From a virus, in IMG/VR virus record IMGVR_UViG_3300042460_002234, positions 1 through 53,504 of that record: a stretch of 53,504 nt of DNA. One strand, 5' to 3'. A model generated the notes under the pieces. That model did no database searches and was not told the DNA's origin. It worked only from the letters and a program-made list of their open reading frames with translations. Of this stretch, positions 7,367 to 15,975 are shown piece by piece. The first letter of the stretch is position 1. Every line of letters starts with the position of its first letter. The position numbers and the translations under genes were made by a program.

Positions 7367-9505
7367 ATGGCTGACGTAGCAGAACAAGAGCTGGACGCCG
7401 AGGCCCGTGAGCTGGTGGCCGAGAAGGTCATCGCCGACGAGAACTGGCAGCGCTACGAGTACATCCGCGACCGCGGGCACATCAAATACTGCCAGGAGGT
7501 CCGCCGCCTGGAGGACTACGTGCTCGGCGGCGGCCGGCAGTGGAGCGACGACGACAAGCAGGTGCTCAAGGAACAGGGCCGCATGGCCCTCGAGTTCAAC
7601 GAGATCCTGCCCGCCATCAAGGCGGCGGCCGGCTACCAGATCGCCAACCGCATGGACATCGCCTTCCGCCCCCGCGGCGGCATGGCGACCCAGGACATTG
7701 CCAACGTGCTCTCCAAGGTGGCGATGCAGATCGCCGACAACGTGGAGTTGCACTGGAAGGAGACCGACACCTTCCTCGACGGCATGATCCAGCGGCGCGG
7801 GTTCTACGACATCCGCGTGGACTTCGACGACACGATGCGCGGCGAGATCCGCATCGACAACCTCGACCCCATGGACGTGCTGCCGGACCCGGACGCCAAG
7901 AGCTACGACCCGGACCATTGGGGCGACGTGATCGTCACGCGCTGGCTGACCCTGGACGAGATCGAGCAGCGCTACGGCCCCGAGGCCCGGGCCAAGGCCG
8001 AGAACGGGACCAGCAGCATCGGCGCCGGCCCGACCGGGGATGCCGACTTCGGCGACAGCGAGGAGCAGGGCGAGGGCCGCAACAAGTTCGGCGACGAGAC
8101 CAGCGGGCACTTCGGGGTGTGGGACGCGCAGCGGCGCGACAAGCATCTGACCCGCCTGCGCATCATCGACCGCCAGAAGTTCGTCTACCAGCTCGTGCAG
8201 GTGGTGGTGAGCCCCGACACCGGGGACGTGCGCGTGGTGGAGGGCATGGACCCCGAGCGGCTGACGCAGGTGCTCGCCCGCGGCGGCATCCTGACCCGGC
8301 GCATGGCCCGGCGCGTGAAGTGGACGGTGACGACCTTCGACGCCGTGCTCCACGACGACTGGAGCCCCTACCCCTTCTTCACGGTCGTGCCCTTCTTCCC
8401 GTTCTTCCGCCGCGGCCGCTCCATTGGCATGGTGGACAACGCCATGGGCCCGCAGGACGCGCTGAACAAGGCCGTCTCGCAGTACATCCACATCATCAAC
8501 TCGAACGCGAACGCCGGCTGGATCGTGGAGGAGGACTCCCTCACGAACATGACCACCGACGACCTCGAGGAAGTGGGCGCCAAGACGGGCGTGGTCGTCG
8601 AGTACAAGAAGGGCTCGCAGAAGCCCGAGAAGATCCAGCCCGCGCAGATCCCCACCGGCCTGGACCGCGTGATCGACCGGCTCACGGTCGTGCTCAAGGA
8701 GAACACCGTCCCCGATGCCGCCCGCGGCCTCGAGGGGCAGGAGAAGTCCGGCGTGGCGATCCAGTCGCGCCAGCACGCCGCCCAGCAGCAGCTCACCGTC
8801 GAGCTGGACAACCTGGGCCGCACGCGCAAGCTGCTGGCCCGCCGCATCGTCTGGTGCATCCAGAACTACTACGACGACGAGCGCATCTTCCGCATCACCA
8901 AGCAAGACCCGGCCTCCGGCGAGCCCATTGACGAGACCCTGACCGTCAACGTGGAAGACCCGGTGACGGGCGAGATCCTGAACGACCTCACCCTGGGCGA
9001 GTATGACGTGGTGATCTCCGAGCAGCCGGTACAGGTGACGTTCGAGAACGGCCAGTTCGAGCAGGCCCTCAACATGCGCAAGGAAGGCGTGGCGATCCCG
9101 GATGACGTGCTCATCCGCAACAGCGCGCTCGCCGAGAAGAACGAGCTGATCCGCCGCATGGCGCAGCAGCAGGACAAGCCGGACCCGCTGACCGAGGCCG
9201 AGATCGCGCTGAAGCAGGCGCAGACCGAGAAGACGCAGACCGAGAAGGTGGCCAAGTCGGTGGAGGCGCAGTTCAGCGCCATCCAGACCGCGCAGACCAT
9301 CGCCATGACGCCCGCAACGGCGCCGCTGGCCGATCAGCTCCTCAAGTCGGCCGGCTTCGTGGACGCCGACGCCGCGCCCATCGTGCCGAACGCTCCGCTC
9401 GGCATCGACACGCTGCCCATGCCGGAGAACACCAACCCGCTCACGCCCCTCAACCCGGCCAATCCGGCCGTCGGCATGAACCAGGGCATCGAAGGAGGCC
9501 AGTGA
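7367..9505 (+). CDS. Portal protein, P22-like family (712 aa)
   Basis: The portal is the dodecameric ring through which DNA is packaged and ejected. Length, position after TerL, and the N-terminal pattern (RQWSDDDKQVLKEQGR, AAAGYQIANRMDIAFRPRGG) fit P22-type portals. The C-terminal ~100 residues are Ala/Glu/Gln-rich helices followed by a Pro/Asn-rich tail, as in the barrel region of this family. It starts at ATG 7367. The next small gene begins two bases after its stop. Confidence 0.92.
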   Translation: MADVAEQELDAEARELVAEKVIADENWQRYEYIRDRGHIKYCQEVRRLEDYVLGGGRQWSDDDKQVLKEQGRMALEFNEILPAIKAAAGYQIANRMDIAFRPRGGMATQDIANVLSKVAMQIADNVELHWKETDTFLDGMIQRRGFYDIRVDFDDTMRGEIRIDNLDPMDVLPDPDAKSYDPDHWGDVIVTRWLTLDEIEQRYGPEARAKAENGTSSIGAGPTGDADFGDSEEQGEGRNKFGDETSGHFGVWDAQRRDKHLTRLRIIDRQKFVYQLVQVVVSPDTGDVRVVEGMDPERLTQVLARGGILTRRMARRVKWTVTTFDAVLHDDWSPYPFFTVVPFFPFFRRGRSIGMVDNAMGPQDALNKAVSQYIHIINSNANAGWIVEEDSLTNMTTDDLEEVGAKTGVVVEYKKGSQKPEKIQPAQIPTGLDRVIDRLTVVLKENTVPDAARGLEGQEKSGVAIQSRQHAAQQQLTVELDNLGRTRKLLARRIVWCIQNYYDDERIFRITKQDPASGEPIDETLTVNVEDPVTGEILNDLTLGEYDVVISEQPVQVTFENGQFEQALNMRKEGVAIPDDVLIRNSALAEKNELIRRMAQQQDKPDPLTEAEIALKQAQTEKTQTEKVAKSVEAQFSAIQTAQTIAMTPATAPLADQLLKSAGFVDADAAPIVPNAPLGIDTLPMPENTNPLTPLNPANPAVGMNQGIEGGQ

Positions 9506-9506
9506 C

Positions 9507-9707
9507 ATGGCGAAGAAATCGAGCAAACCCGTCCTCGCCTATTCCGAAAAGGACTGGCAGGTCGAGGAAGACATGCGGACCCTGATCCGCGCCAACGAGA
9601 TCCAGCGCGATCCGAAGCGGCTGGCTGCCGCCAAGGCATGTGCTCGCTCGAAGTTGTCCGAAAAGCAGGCCGAGCTGGCGAAGATGAAGGCGCTGGCTCG
9701 TAAGTAG
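9507..9707 (+). CDS. Small helical protein between portal and scaffold (66 aa)
   Basis: This short charged helical protein contains DWQVEEDMRTLIRANEIQRDPKRLAAAKACA and a Lys-rich end. It lies between the portal and scaffold genes, two bases after the portal stop. Small proteins at this position occur in related podoviruses, but I do not know a function. An assembly role is inference from position. Confidence 0.72.
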   Translation: MAKKSSKPVLAYSEKDWQVEEDMRTLIRANEIQRDPKRLAAAKACARSKLSEKQAELAKMKALARK

Positions 9708-9729
9708 TACCACCAACCGGGAGCAGTAC

Positions 9730-10731
9730 ATGGGTAAGAAGACGCGGGAAGAGCTGGAAGAAGAGCTGGACATCGAGGAAGAGGGCGACGAGGACGAAGA
9801 CGGTGCCGAAGACGGTGACGACGAGGGCGGCGAGGACGACGAGGAGGATCGCGGCGACGAGCTGCACCCCGAGGAGACCGAGAAGAACCTCAAGAAAGTC
9901 GCCGGTGACGACGACGAGGACGAGGAAACCGACGAGGATGAGCCCGAGGACGGCGGCAAGAAGTCCAGGGTCGTCCCGCACGCCCGCTTCCACGAGGTCA
10001 ACGAATCGCTGAAGGCCGAGCGCGAGGCCCGCCTGCGCCTGGAAGAAGAGCTGGCCCGCGCCCGTGGCGCCTCCGGCGCCGGCAAGAAGGCCGACGCGGA
10101 CGACGGCAAGGCCAAGTTCGACATCGACGCGAAGGAAGCCGAGTACGCCGACGCGCTGATGGAGGGCGACAAGGACAAGGCCCTGGCCATCCGCAAGGAG
10201 ATCAACTCCGAGCTGCGCCGGCAGGCCAAGGAAGAGGCCGCGGAACAGGCCGTGCAGGAGGTTTCGACCCAGGCCGCGCGCAACGCCTTCCAGGCTGCGG
10301 TCTCCGAGACCATCGCCGAGTTCCCGTTCCTCGACTCGAAGAGCAAGAAGGCCAACGCCGACGCCATCGCCGAGGTCGTGGAGTGGCGCGACTTCTACAT
10401 CACGAAGGGCAACAGCCCCGCCGACGCGCTCCGCAAGGCGGCCGCGAAGGTCGGGCCGCAGTACGCCCCGAAGAAGAAGGCCGCGGACCCCGATGAGGGC
10501 GATGACGAAGGCGACGACGAGGATCTGAACGCCAAGAAGCTCGCCGAGCTGCGCCGGAAGAACGCCCTGCGCCGCAACGCGGACTCCGCGAACCGCCAGC
10601 CGGCAGCGCCGACGGGCGGAACGGGCGAGCGCTCCTCCTCCGCGAAGCTCAACCCCGAGGACATGAGCGAGTCGGAGTGGGAAAAGCTGCCCGAGAAGGT
10701 CAAGAAGCAGCTCCGCGGCGACAACCTGTAG
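9730..10731 (+). CDS. Capsid scaffolding protein (333 aa)
   Basis: The first ~85 residues are almost wholly Asp/Glu/Gly. A long helical Lys/Glu/Ala region follows. The C-terminus (DMSESEWEKLPEKVKKQLRG) is a short amphipathic helix of the kind that contacts the capsid protein in scaffolds. It lies directly upstream of the major capsid gene. Scaffolds guide procapsid assembly and leave before or during packaging. It begins at ATG 9730 after GGGAG. Confidence 0.88.
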   Translation: MGKKTREELEEELDIEEEGDEDEDGAEDGDDEGGEDDEEDRGDELHPEETEKNLKKVAGDDDEDEETDEDEPEDGGKKSRVVPHARFHEVNESLKAEREARLRLEEELARARGASGAGKKADADDGKAKFDIDAKEAEYADALMEGDKDKALAIRKEINSELRRQAKEEAAEQAVQEVSTQAARNAFQAAVSETIAEFPFLDSKSKKANADAIAEVVEWRDFYITKGNSPADALRKAAAKVGPQYAPKKKAADPDEGDDEGDDEDLNAKKLAELRRKNALRRNADSANRQPAAPTGGTGERSSSAKLNPEDMSESEWEKLPEKVKKQLRGDNL

Positions 10732-11057
10732 TCGCCGCTGTGGTTTGACAGAAGAAATGCGCTGCATGATCGGCGCATAGGGCGAAAGCCCGGAAAGTTG
10801 GTGCGGCGGTCGGGCTCTTCCCCGGCCGCCCACTCCCACGGCCTCCCAATCCGGCCGCTGCACCAACCCCCTGCCGGGGGTGCCGCAAGGCAGAACAGGC
10901 TGGCTCGCCGACTACGGTGTATCCGCCGCGCCCAGGGCGTTAAGCAGGGCCCGAATCCCCCGGTCAGCGGGGCGGCCCCTTGGCGCCATCAAGCCATGTC
11001 TCCGCGAAAGGGCGGCGTACAGCCCGGAAAGAACCAATTTCATACCGGAGATTTGCA
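10732..11057 (+). other. 326-base non-coding leader upstream of the major capsid gene
   Basis: No convincing gene is present. A TTGACA (10745-10750) could be a -35, though the best -10-like CATGAT is only 14 bases away. A GNRA hairpin, GGGC GAAA GCCC, spans 10780-10791. A ten-pair stem (10805-10814 with 10821-10830, one G-T pair) follows with a six-base loop. The remainder is GC-rich without a T-tract. The region may hold a promoter or structured 5' leader for the most highly expressed virion gene. Confidence 0.6.
10805..10830 (+). other. Ten-pair hairpin in capsid leader
   Basis: GGCGGTCGGG (10805-10814) pairs with CCCGGCCGCC (10821-10830) with one wobble pair and a CTCTTC loop. No T-run follows, so simple intrinsic termination is doubtful. 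With the upstream GNRA hairpin it forms a compact structured element. Confidence 0.6.
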
Positions 11058-12158
11058 ATGGCACAGACCAATTTTGCTGCGCTGACCGACAAGCAGAAGC
11101 TCGTCTGGTCGCGCGACGTGTGGCAGGCCGCCCGCGACCAGATGTTCATCAAGCGTTTCCTGGGTACGGGCGAGAACGCCATGATCCAGCGCATCACCGA
11201 GCTGACCAAGACCGAGAAGGGCGAGCAGGTCATCATGCACCTCGTCGCCGATCTGGTGGAGGACGGCATCATCGGCGACAACGAGCGCGAAGGGCGCGAA
11301 GAGGCGATGCAGTCGTACAACCAGACGATCAACATCGACCTCATCAGCCACTCCGTCCGCAACAAGGGCAAGATGGCCGAGCAGAAGACGGTCATCAAGT
11401 TCCGCGAGACCGGCAAGGATCGACTGGCCTACTGGCTGGCGAACCGCATCGACCAGCTCGCGTTCCTGACCCTCTCGGGCATCAGCTACGGCTACTACAA
11501 CGACGGCCGTGTCCGCACCAACTCGCCGTTCCCGAACCTCGCGTTCGCGGCCGACGTGGCGGCGCCGACCTCCAAGCGCGGCCTGATGTGGCAGAACGGC
11601 GCCCTGGCTCCGTCCAGCACCGGCTCCATCGCGGCCACCGACACGCTGACCTACAAGGCCATCGTGGACGTGAACGCCTACGCCAAGGAGCACTACATCC
11701 GCCCGCTGATGTCCGGCGGCAAGGAGTACAGCGTGTGCCTGCTGCGCCCCGGCTCGCTGGCCCAGCTCAAGAAGGACGCTGACTTCCAGCGCGCCGTCGT
11801 GGGTGTGGCCACCAAGCAGGGCACCGACAGCCCGTGGTTCACCGGCGGCGTCGTGACCATCGACGGCCTCGTGTTCCACGAGCACCGGTTGGTGTACACC
11901 AACCGCGGCGCGGGCGCCGGCAATATGTGGGGCTCCGGCGGCAACGTCGCTGGCACCCGCACGCTGATCTGCGGCGCGCAGTCGCTCGGCATGGCCGACC
12001 TGGGCGCTCCCGAGTGGAACGAGAAGGAGTTCCAGTACGGCAGCCAGCAGGGCATCAACGTGGACAAGATGTTCGGCCTGCTGAAGCCGCGCTTCTACTC
12101 CATCTACGACCGCTCGGTCGAAGACTTCGGCGTCATCACCCTGGATCACGCCGCCTAA
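11058..12158 (+). CDS. Major capsid protein, N4-gp56 family (366 aa)
   Basis: The main head protein. The N-terminus (LTDKQKLVWSRDVWQAARDQMFIKRFLGTGENAMIQRI) and the DLISHSVRNKGKMAEQKT and FHEHRLVYTNRG segments are typical of the N4-gp56 / DUF4043 capsid family with an HK97-type fold. I start at ATG 11058, seven bases after GGAG; a longer in-frame extension is leader sequence. It is preceded by a structured leader and followed by a strong hairpin terminator. Confidence 0.95.
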   Translation: MAQTNFAALTDKQKLVWSRDVWQAARDQMFIKRFLGTGENAMIQRITELTKTEKGEQVIMHLVADLVEDGIIGDNEREGREEAMQSYNQTINIDLISHSVRNKGKMAEQKTVIKFRETGKDRLAYWLANRIDQLAFLTLSGISYGYYNDGRVRTNSPFPNLAFAADVAAPTSKRGLMWQNGALAPSSTGSIAATDTLTYKAIVDVNAYAKEHYIRPLMSGGKEYSVCLLRPGSLAQLKKDADFQRAVVGVATKQGTDSPWFTGGVVTIDGLVFHEHRLVYTNRGAGAGNMWGSGGNVAGTRTLICGAQSLGMADLGAPEWNEKEFQYGSQQGINVDKMFGLLKPRFYSIYDRSVEDFGVITLDHAA

Positions 12159-12169
12159 GCAGTCCTCCG

Positions 12170-12198
12170 GGGCGCCGGTTCTGATCGGGCCGGCGCCC
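12170..12198 (+). terminator. Hairpin terminator after the capsid gene
   Basis: GGGCGCCGG (12170-12178) and CCGGCGCCC (12190-12198) form a nine-pair GC-rich stem with an 11-base loop, followed by TTCCCTCTCCCC. The T-tract is weak, so it may be a partial terminator that reduces downstream expression relative to the capsid gene. Confidence 0.65.
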
Positions 12199-12233
12199 TT
12201 CCCTCTCCCCCTGATGATGAAAGGAGAAGCAAC

Positions 12234-12671
12234 ATGACGATCGCCTACAAGTCCGGCCGCCAGGAAGTCATCTCGGCCGAAATCGAAATCGGCTACGCCG
12301 ACCTGCTCGGTCTGTCCGGCACGCAGCAGGACGCCATCCAAGTCCCGGCCGGTGCTCGCCTCGTGAGCGGCGATGTGACCGTGCTGGAAGCCTTCAACTC
12401 GGCCACCTCCGACGTGCTGCGCATCGGCGACGCCGGCAGCGCCACCCGCTACGCCGGCTCGGACATCAACCTCGCCGCCACCGGCCGCACCGCTCTGACC
12501 CTCACGGGCTACGAGCACACGGTCGAGGAGTTCATCAAGGCCCGCTGGACGGGCACCGGCACCGCGCCGACCGCTGGCAAGTTCCGCCTGAGCTTCCAGT
12601 ACGTCGTCAAGGGCCGCGTGGCCTTCAGCCAGGGCCTCGACTACCGCGGCGCTGGCATCCGCGGCGCCTAA
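12234..12671 (+). CDS. Probable head decoration or minor head protein (145 aa)
   Basis: This is a beta-rich Ser/Thr/Ala/Gly protein with GSATRYAGSDINLAATGRTALTLTGYEHTVEEF and a KFRLSFQYVVKGRVAF strand pair. Its place directly after the capsid gene fits a decoration or head-fibre protein, but no family is recognised. The ATG follows AAAGGAG. A GNRA hairpin terminator lies right after the stop. Confidence 0.75.
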   Translation: MTIAYKSGRQEVISAEIEIGYADLLGLSGTQQDAIQVPAGARLVSGDVTVLEAFNSATSDVLRIGDAGSATRYAGSDINLAATGRTALTLTGYEHTVEEFIKARWTGTGTAPTAGKFRLSFQYVVKGRVAFSQGLDYRGAGIRGA

Positions 12672-12675
12672 CCGG

Positions 12676-12700
12676 AGGGGGCGAAAGCCCCCTCTCTCTT
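12676..12700 (+). terminator. Intrinsic terminator with GAAA tetraloop
   Basis: A-GGGGGC (12676-12682), loop GAAA, and GCCCCC-T (12687-12693) form a seven-pair stem followed by CTCTCTTT. This is the clearest intrinsic terminator-like element in the late operon and sits between two head genes, so it is probably partial. Confidence 0.75.
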
Positions 12701-12721
12701 TCCACCTACCGGGAGTAGGAC

Positions 12722-13102
12722 ATGAAGTTCAAGTCTCCGGGCCACGAGCCCCTGATGATCGGCCTCACCAGCGGCCACACGATGGTCGTCGAGCCCGACG
12801 GCACCGACGTACCGCCCAAGTTCCGCAAGAAGGCAATCGCCGAGGGTTGCATCCCCGTCGGCATGGGCACCGAGGAAGTGGAGCTGCTGCCCGACGAAAC
12901 CAAGCGCGCCGAGCTGATCCGCGCCGGCATCGACAAGATGCTCAACGGCACCGACGAGGGTGCTTTCGGCAAGGACGGCAAGCCCAACCTCAAGAAGCTC
13001 TGCGAGGCCATCGGCTTCGAGATCTCCAAGAGCGAGCGCGACGAAGCCTGGGCCGCTTTCGAGGACAGCCTGAGCAACGAGTCCGAGGCTCCGCAGGAGT
13101 AA
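12722..13102 (+). CDS. Minor virion-region protein (126 aa)
   Basis: The N-terminus (PGHEPLMIGLTSGHTMVVEPDGTDVPPKFRKKAIAEGCIPVG) is a small beta domain seen in phage head-region proteins. The C-terminal part is a charged helical tail. It lies between the decoration-like gene and the adaptor. A head completion or connector role is inferred from position. The start is ATG 12722 after GGGAGTAGGAC. Confidence 0.75.
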   Translation: MKFKSPGHEPLMIGLTSGHTMVVEPDGTDVPPKFRKKAIAEGCIPVGMGTEEVELLPDETKRAELIRAGIDKMLNGTDEGAFGKDGKPNLKKLCEAIGFEISKSERDEAWAAFEDSLSNESEAPQE

Positions 13103-13105
13103 GGC

Positions 13106-13750
13106 TTGAAGCTCTCCGACCTCATCGCAGAGACGCGGCGCCGCCTGGACGATCAGGCGGCGCCGTACCTGTGGTCGGACGAAGAGCTGACCGCGTACCT
13201 CAACGCGGCCGAGAGGGAAGCATGCGAGCGCGCCAAGCTGATCGAGGACGACAGCTCGGCGATGACGCTGCTCAACCTCGTTGCCGGCACCGCGAAGTAC
13301 AACCTCAACCCGCTCATCCTGGGCGTCAACCGCGTGTTCATGCGCGGCCGGGCGCTGGATCGCACCACCCGCGAGAAGCTGGACGACACCAGCGGCCGCT
13401 GGGAGGACGACACCGGCGAGCCCCGGGCATTCATGGACGAAGTTCGCTATCTGCGCCTGTACCCGCAGCCGACGGAAGACGACACCGCGCGGCTCACGGT
13501 ATGGAGACTCCCCCTCCTCCCGATGGAGGATGAGGATGACGAGCCGGAGATCGGCGAGCGCTACCACCTGCGCATGCTGGATTGGGCAATCCGACTGGCA
13601 TACCTGAAGCGCGATGCGGATGCGTTCGATCAGGCCAAGGCCGACAAGCACGAGGCCATGTTCATCAACAGCTTCGGCATCCGCCCGGACAGCAATGTCC
13701 AGCGGAAGCAGCGGCTCAAGAAGGTGCCGGTGTGCCGGCCCCACTGGTAA
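13106..13750 (+). CDS. Head-to-tail adaptor, SU10-type (214 aa)
   Basis: The N-terminus (LSDLIAETRRRLDDQAAPYLWSDEELTAYLNAAEREACERAKLI) is characteristic of the phage SU10-type adaptor family, which forms the ring below the portal. Later helices (HLRMLDWAIRLAYLKRDADAFD) complete the fold. The best start is TTG 13106, with GGAGTAAGGC upstream and no in-frame ATG at the proper place. Its neighbours are head and tail genes, as expected. Confidence 0.88.
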   Translation: MKLSDLIAETRRRLDDQAAPYLWSDEELTAYLNAAEREACERAKLIEDDSSAMTLLNLVAGTAKYNLNPLILGVNRVFMRGRALDRTTREKLDDTSGRWEDDTGEPRAFMDEVRYLRLYPQPTEDDTARLTVWRLPLLPMEDEDDEPEIGERYHLRMLDWAIRLAYLKRDADAFDQAKADKHEAMFINSFGIRPDSNVQRKQRLKKVPVCRPHW

Positions 13751-13762
13751 CGGAGACGGAAG

Positions 13763-14170
13763 ATGGCAAATACGCTTTACGACAAGGGCCGGCAGCGCTT
13801 CCTCGAGGCGCAAATCAACTGGCTGACCGACACGATCAAGTGCGTTCTGGTGGACACCGGCGCCTACACGCCGAACTTCACCACGCACGAGTTCTTCTCG
13901 GACATCTCGGTCTCGGCGCGCATCACCTCGAGCGTCACGCTGACCTCGAAGGACACCACCGGCGGTGCTGCTGACGCCGCGGACGTGACCTTCACCAGCG
14001 TTTCCGGTGCGAGCATCGAGGCCATCGTGCTCTACAAGGACACCGGCACCGAGAGCACGTCCCCGCTGATCGCCTACATCGACACGGCCACCGGCCTGCC
14101 GATCACCCCGAACGGCGGTGACATCATCGTGACCTGGGACAACGGGCCCAACAAAATCTTTAAGCTCTGA
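13763..14170 (+). CDS. Beta-rich virion protein (135 aa)
   Basis: This protein resembles small phage structural proteins that begin [11 protein letters not shown] and contain long Thr/Ser-rich strands ([15 protein letters not shown]). They are common next to adaptor genes and may be decoration or fibre-base proteins. It begins at ATG 13763 after CGGAGACGGAAG. Its TGA shares one base with the ATG of an HNH nuclease gene, which suggests the nuclease inserted here. Confidence 0.78.
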   Translation: MANTLYDKGRQRFLEAQINWLTDTIKCVLVDTGAYTPNFTTHEFFSDISVSARITSSVTLTSKDTTGGAADAADVTFTSVSGASIEAIVLYKDTGTESTSPLIAYIDTATGLPITPNGGDIIVTWDNGPNKIFKL

Positions 14171-14634
14171 TGGCCCTCGCCCTCCAGAAGACCTGCCCCT
14201 CGTGCTCCCAGGCGTTCACGACGCGTTGGGACCGGCAGGTTTGCTGCTCGCGTACCTGTGCGCGCAAGCGCGACGCGCAGGTTGGTGGGCCGCGCAACTG
14301 GAAAGGCGGCCGGAATCGCCACGTGTCGGGCTATATCAAGGTCAAGGCCGGCGGCCACCCGGCGGCTGACCGCGACGGCTACGTCATGGAGCATCGCCTC
14401 GTCATGGAGCAGGCGCTCGGGCGCCGCCTGCTGCCTAGCGAGCGCGTCCACCACAAGAACGGCAACCGCGCCGACAACCGCCCCGAGAATCTGGAGCTGT
14501 GGGCCATCCTCGGCCGCAAAGACCCTGCCGGGCAGCGCCTGGAGGACTTGCTGAATGAGGTTCTGAGCCAGCCCGAGATCACGGATCGCGGCGCCGTCGA
14601 AGCCGCGTTCCGCCGCGTGTTCAAGCTGGAGTAA
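14170..14634 (+). CDS. HNH endonuclease, probable homing type (154 aa)
   Basis: An N-terminal zinc ribbon (CPSC...CCSRTC) precedes the HNH core: [37 protein letters not shown] contains the paired His, the Asn and the final His/Asn-type motif of HNH_3 nucleases. Such free-standing nucleases spread by cleaving unoccupied alleles. It sits between two structural genes and overlaps the first by one base. It is not itself needed for virion assembly. Confidence 0.88.
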   Translation: MALALQKTCPSCSQAFTTRWDRQVCCSRTCARKRDAQVGGPRNWKGGRNRHVSGYIKVKAGGHPAADRDGYVMEHRLVMEQALGRRLLPSERVHHKNGNRADNRPENLELWAILGRKDPAGQRLEDLLNEVLSQPEITDRGAVEAAFRRVFKLE

Positions 14635-14636
14635 CC

Positions 14637-15557
14637 ATGGCCATCACCCTCCTCCGCGAAAGCTCGCCTAGCGCGCCGACCCTCAACGGTACGGCGGGCA
14701 CGCTCATCGCCGTGCTCGACTTCTGCCTCGTCACCACGATGGGCTGGGTGAAGGAGTACAGCGGCACCAACCTCGCGGTATACCGTGCCTCCAGCGGTAT
14801 CGGCGGCAACCGCTTCTACCTGCGCGTGGACGACACGGGCGGCCAGAACGCTCGCATCCGCTGCTACGAGTCGATGTCAGCGGTGAGCACCGGCACCGCG
14901 CCGGTTCCGACCGATGCGCAGGTCAACGGCGGCCTGTACGCCTACAAGAGCGGCACGGCAGACACCACGGCCCGCGCCTGGACGTTCGTCTCGAACGGGA
15001 AGATGTTCTACCTGTTCTGGAACTACAGCCAATCCGTCGGCACGTGGACTAGCGGCGGGCGCTTCATCGCCTTCGGTGATTTCAAGAGCTACAAGTCCGG
15101 CGACGCCTACAACACGTTCATCATGGCCGATGCCGCCGCGAGCGCGACGAGCAACTTGACCTGCTCCGGTGTAATCGGCACGATCACCACGAGCATTACC
15201 GGCCACTATCTGGTCCGCTCCTACACGCAAATCGGCGCCTCTATCGCCGCCAACAAATACAGCGATAGTGTGCGCGGAGTGGCGACCACCAGCGACGCCA
15301 TTGGCTCTGGCGGCATCACGTACCCGTCTCCGATCGAAGGCGGCCTCATCATGGCGCCCATTTGGGTCGGCGAGCAGAGCGCGGCGGGCGCCCGAGGCCA
15401 GCTCCCGGGGATCTGGAACCCCTGTCATGCTCGCCCCTTGGGGCATGGCGATACCTTCTCGGGCGTGGCCGGCCTGTCCGGCCGATCGTTTGAAGCAATT
15501 CACGTCACTGGCAGCTCGCAGGTGCTCATCGAAACCAGCGATACCTGGGACACCTAA
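14637..15557 (+). CDS. Virion or tail-associated protein (306 aa)
   Basis: A beta-rich Ser/Thr/Gly protein with many short strands, including GGNRFYLRVDDTGGQNARIRCYESM and WTFVSNGKMFYLFWNYS. It resembles uncharacterised phage structural proteins that precede tail-fibre genes. The ATG 14637 lies two bases after the HNH stop. No enzymatic motif is evident. The call rests on composition and position. Confidence 0.72.
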   Translation: MAITLLRESSPSAPTLNGTAGTLIAVLDFCLVTTMGWVKEYSGTNLAVYRASSGIGGNRFYLRVDDTGGQNARIRCYESMSAVSTGTAPVPTDAQVNGGLYAYKSGTADTTARAWTFVSNGKMFYLFWNYSQSVGTWTSGGRFIAFGDFKSYKSGDAYNTFIMADAAASATSNLTCSGVIGTITTSITGHYLVRSYTQIGASIAANKYSDSVRGVATTSDAIGSGGITYPSPIEGGLIMAPIWVGEQSAAGARGQLPGIWNPCHARPLGHGDTFSGVAGLSGRSFEAIHVTGSSQVLIETSDTWDT

Positions 15558-15560
15558 CGC

Positions 15561-15974
15561 ATGGCGGACCTGGGCGCGATCGGGAAGCGGCAGCACATCA
15601 CCTACACGCGCGTTCTCGACGTGTGGGCCGCTACGAACGCGACCACGCGCGGCCGCGACCAGCGGCCGTACAATTTCAGCCGCATCCTCCCGACCTGGGG
15701 CTACACCTCGCAGCAGGCAATTTTCGTGGGTGTCACCGGCACCCTGTCCGGCACCGTGGCTGAGAATGGCGTTGGCGTCGTCGGCGCCATGGTGTGCTGC
15801 TACTACCGCAAGACCGGCTACTTCATCGCGCGCACGTTCACCACGGCTGGCGGTGCCTTCTCCTTCTCCGGCCTCGACACGAGCGATGCCGGGGCTTACT
15901 ACGTCGTCGCGCTCGACCCGGACACCGGCGTCCAGTACAACGCCCTGATCTTCGATCGCCTGACGGCGGTGTAA
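15561..15974 (+). CDS. Small tail protein with carboxypeptidase-regulatory-like beta domain (137 aa)
   Basis: The C-terminal ~80 residues (VGVTGTLSGTVAENGVGVVGAMVCCYYRKTGYFIARTFTTAGGAFSFSGLD) have the spacing of a carboxypeptidase-regulatory-like or CarDB-type Ig fold often used in surface proteins. It directly precedes the long repeat protein and ends one base before that gene. I infer a tail-tip or fibre-base role. Confidence 0.72.
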   Translation: MADLGAIGKRQHITYTRVLDVWAATNATTRGRDQRPYNFSRILPTWGYTSQQAIFVGVTGTLSGTVAENGVGVVGAMVCCYYRKTGYFIARTFTTAGGAFSFSGLDTSDAGAYYVVALDPDTGVQYNALIFDRLTAV

Positions 15975-15975
15975 C

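Noticed and set aside
7052-9526. 824-codon minus-strand open frame
   Set aside because: It lies opposite the portal gene, has no Shine-Dalgarno or motif, and mirrors codon bias of the sense strand.
11040-12518. 492-codon minus-strand open frame
   Set aside because: It is a shadow of the capsid and decoration genes; the sense frames are clearly coding.
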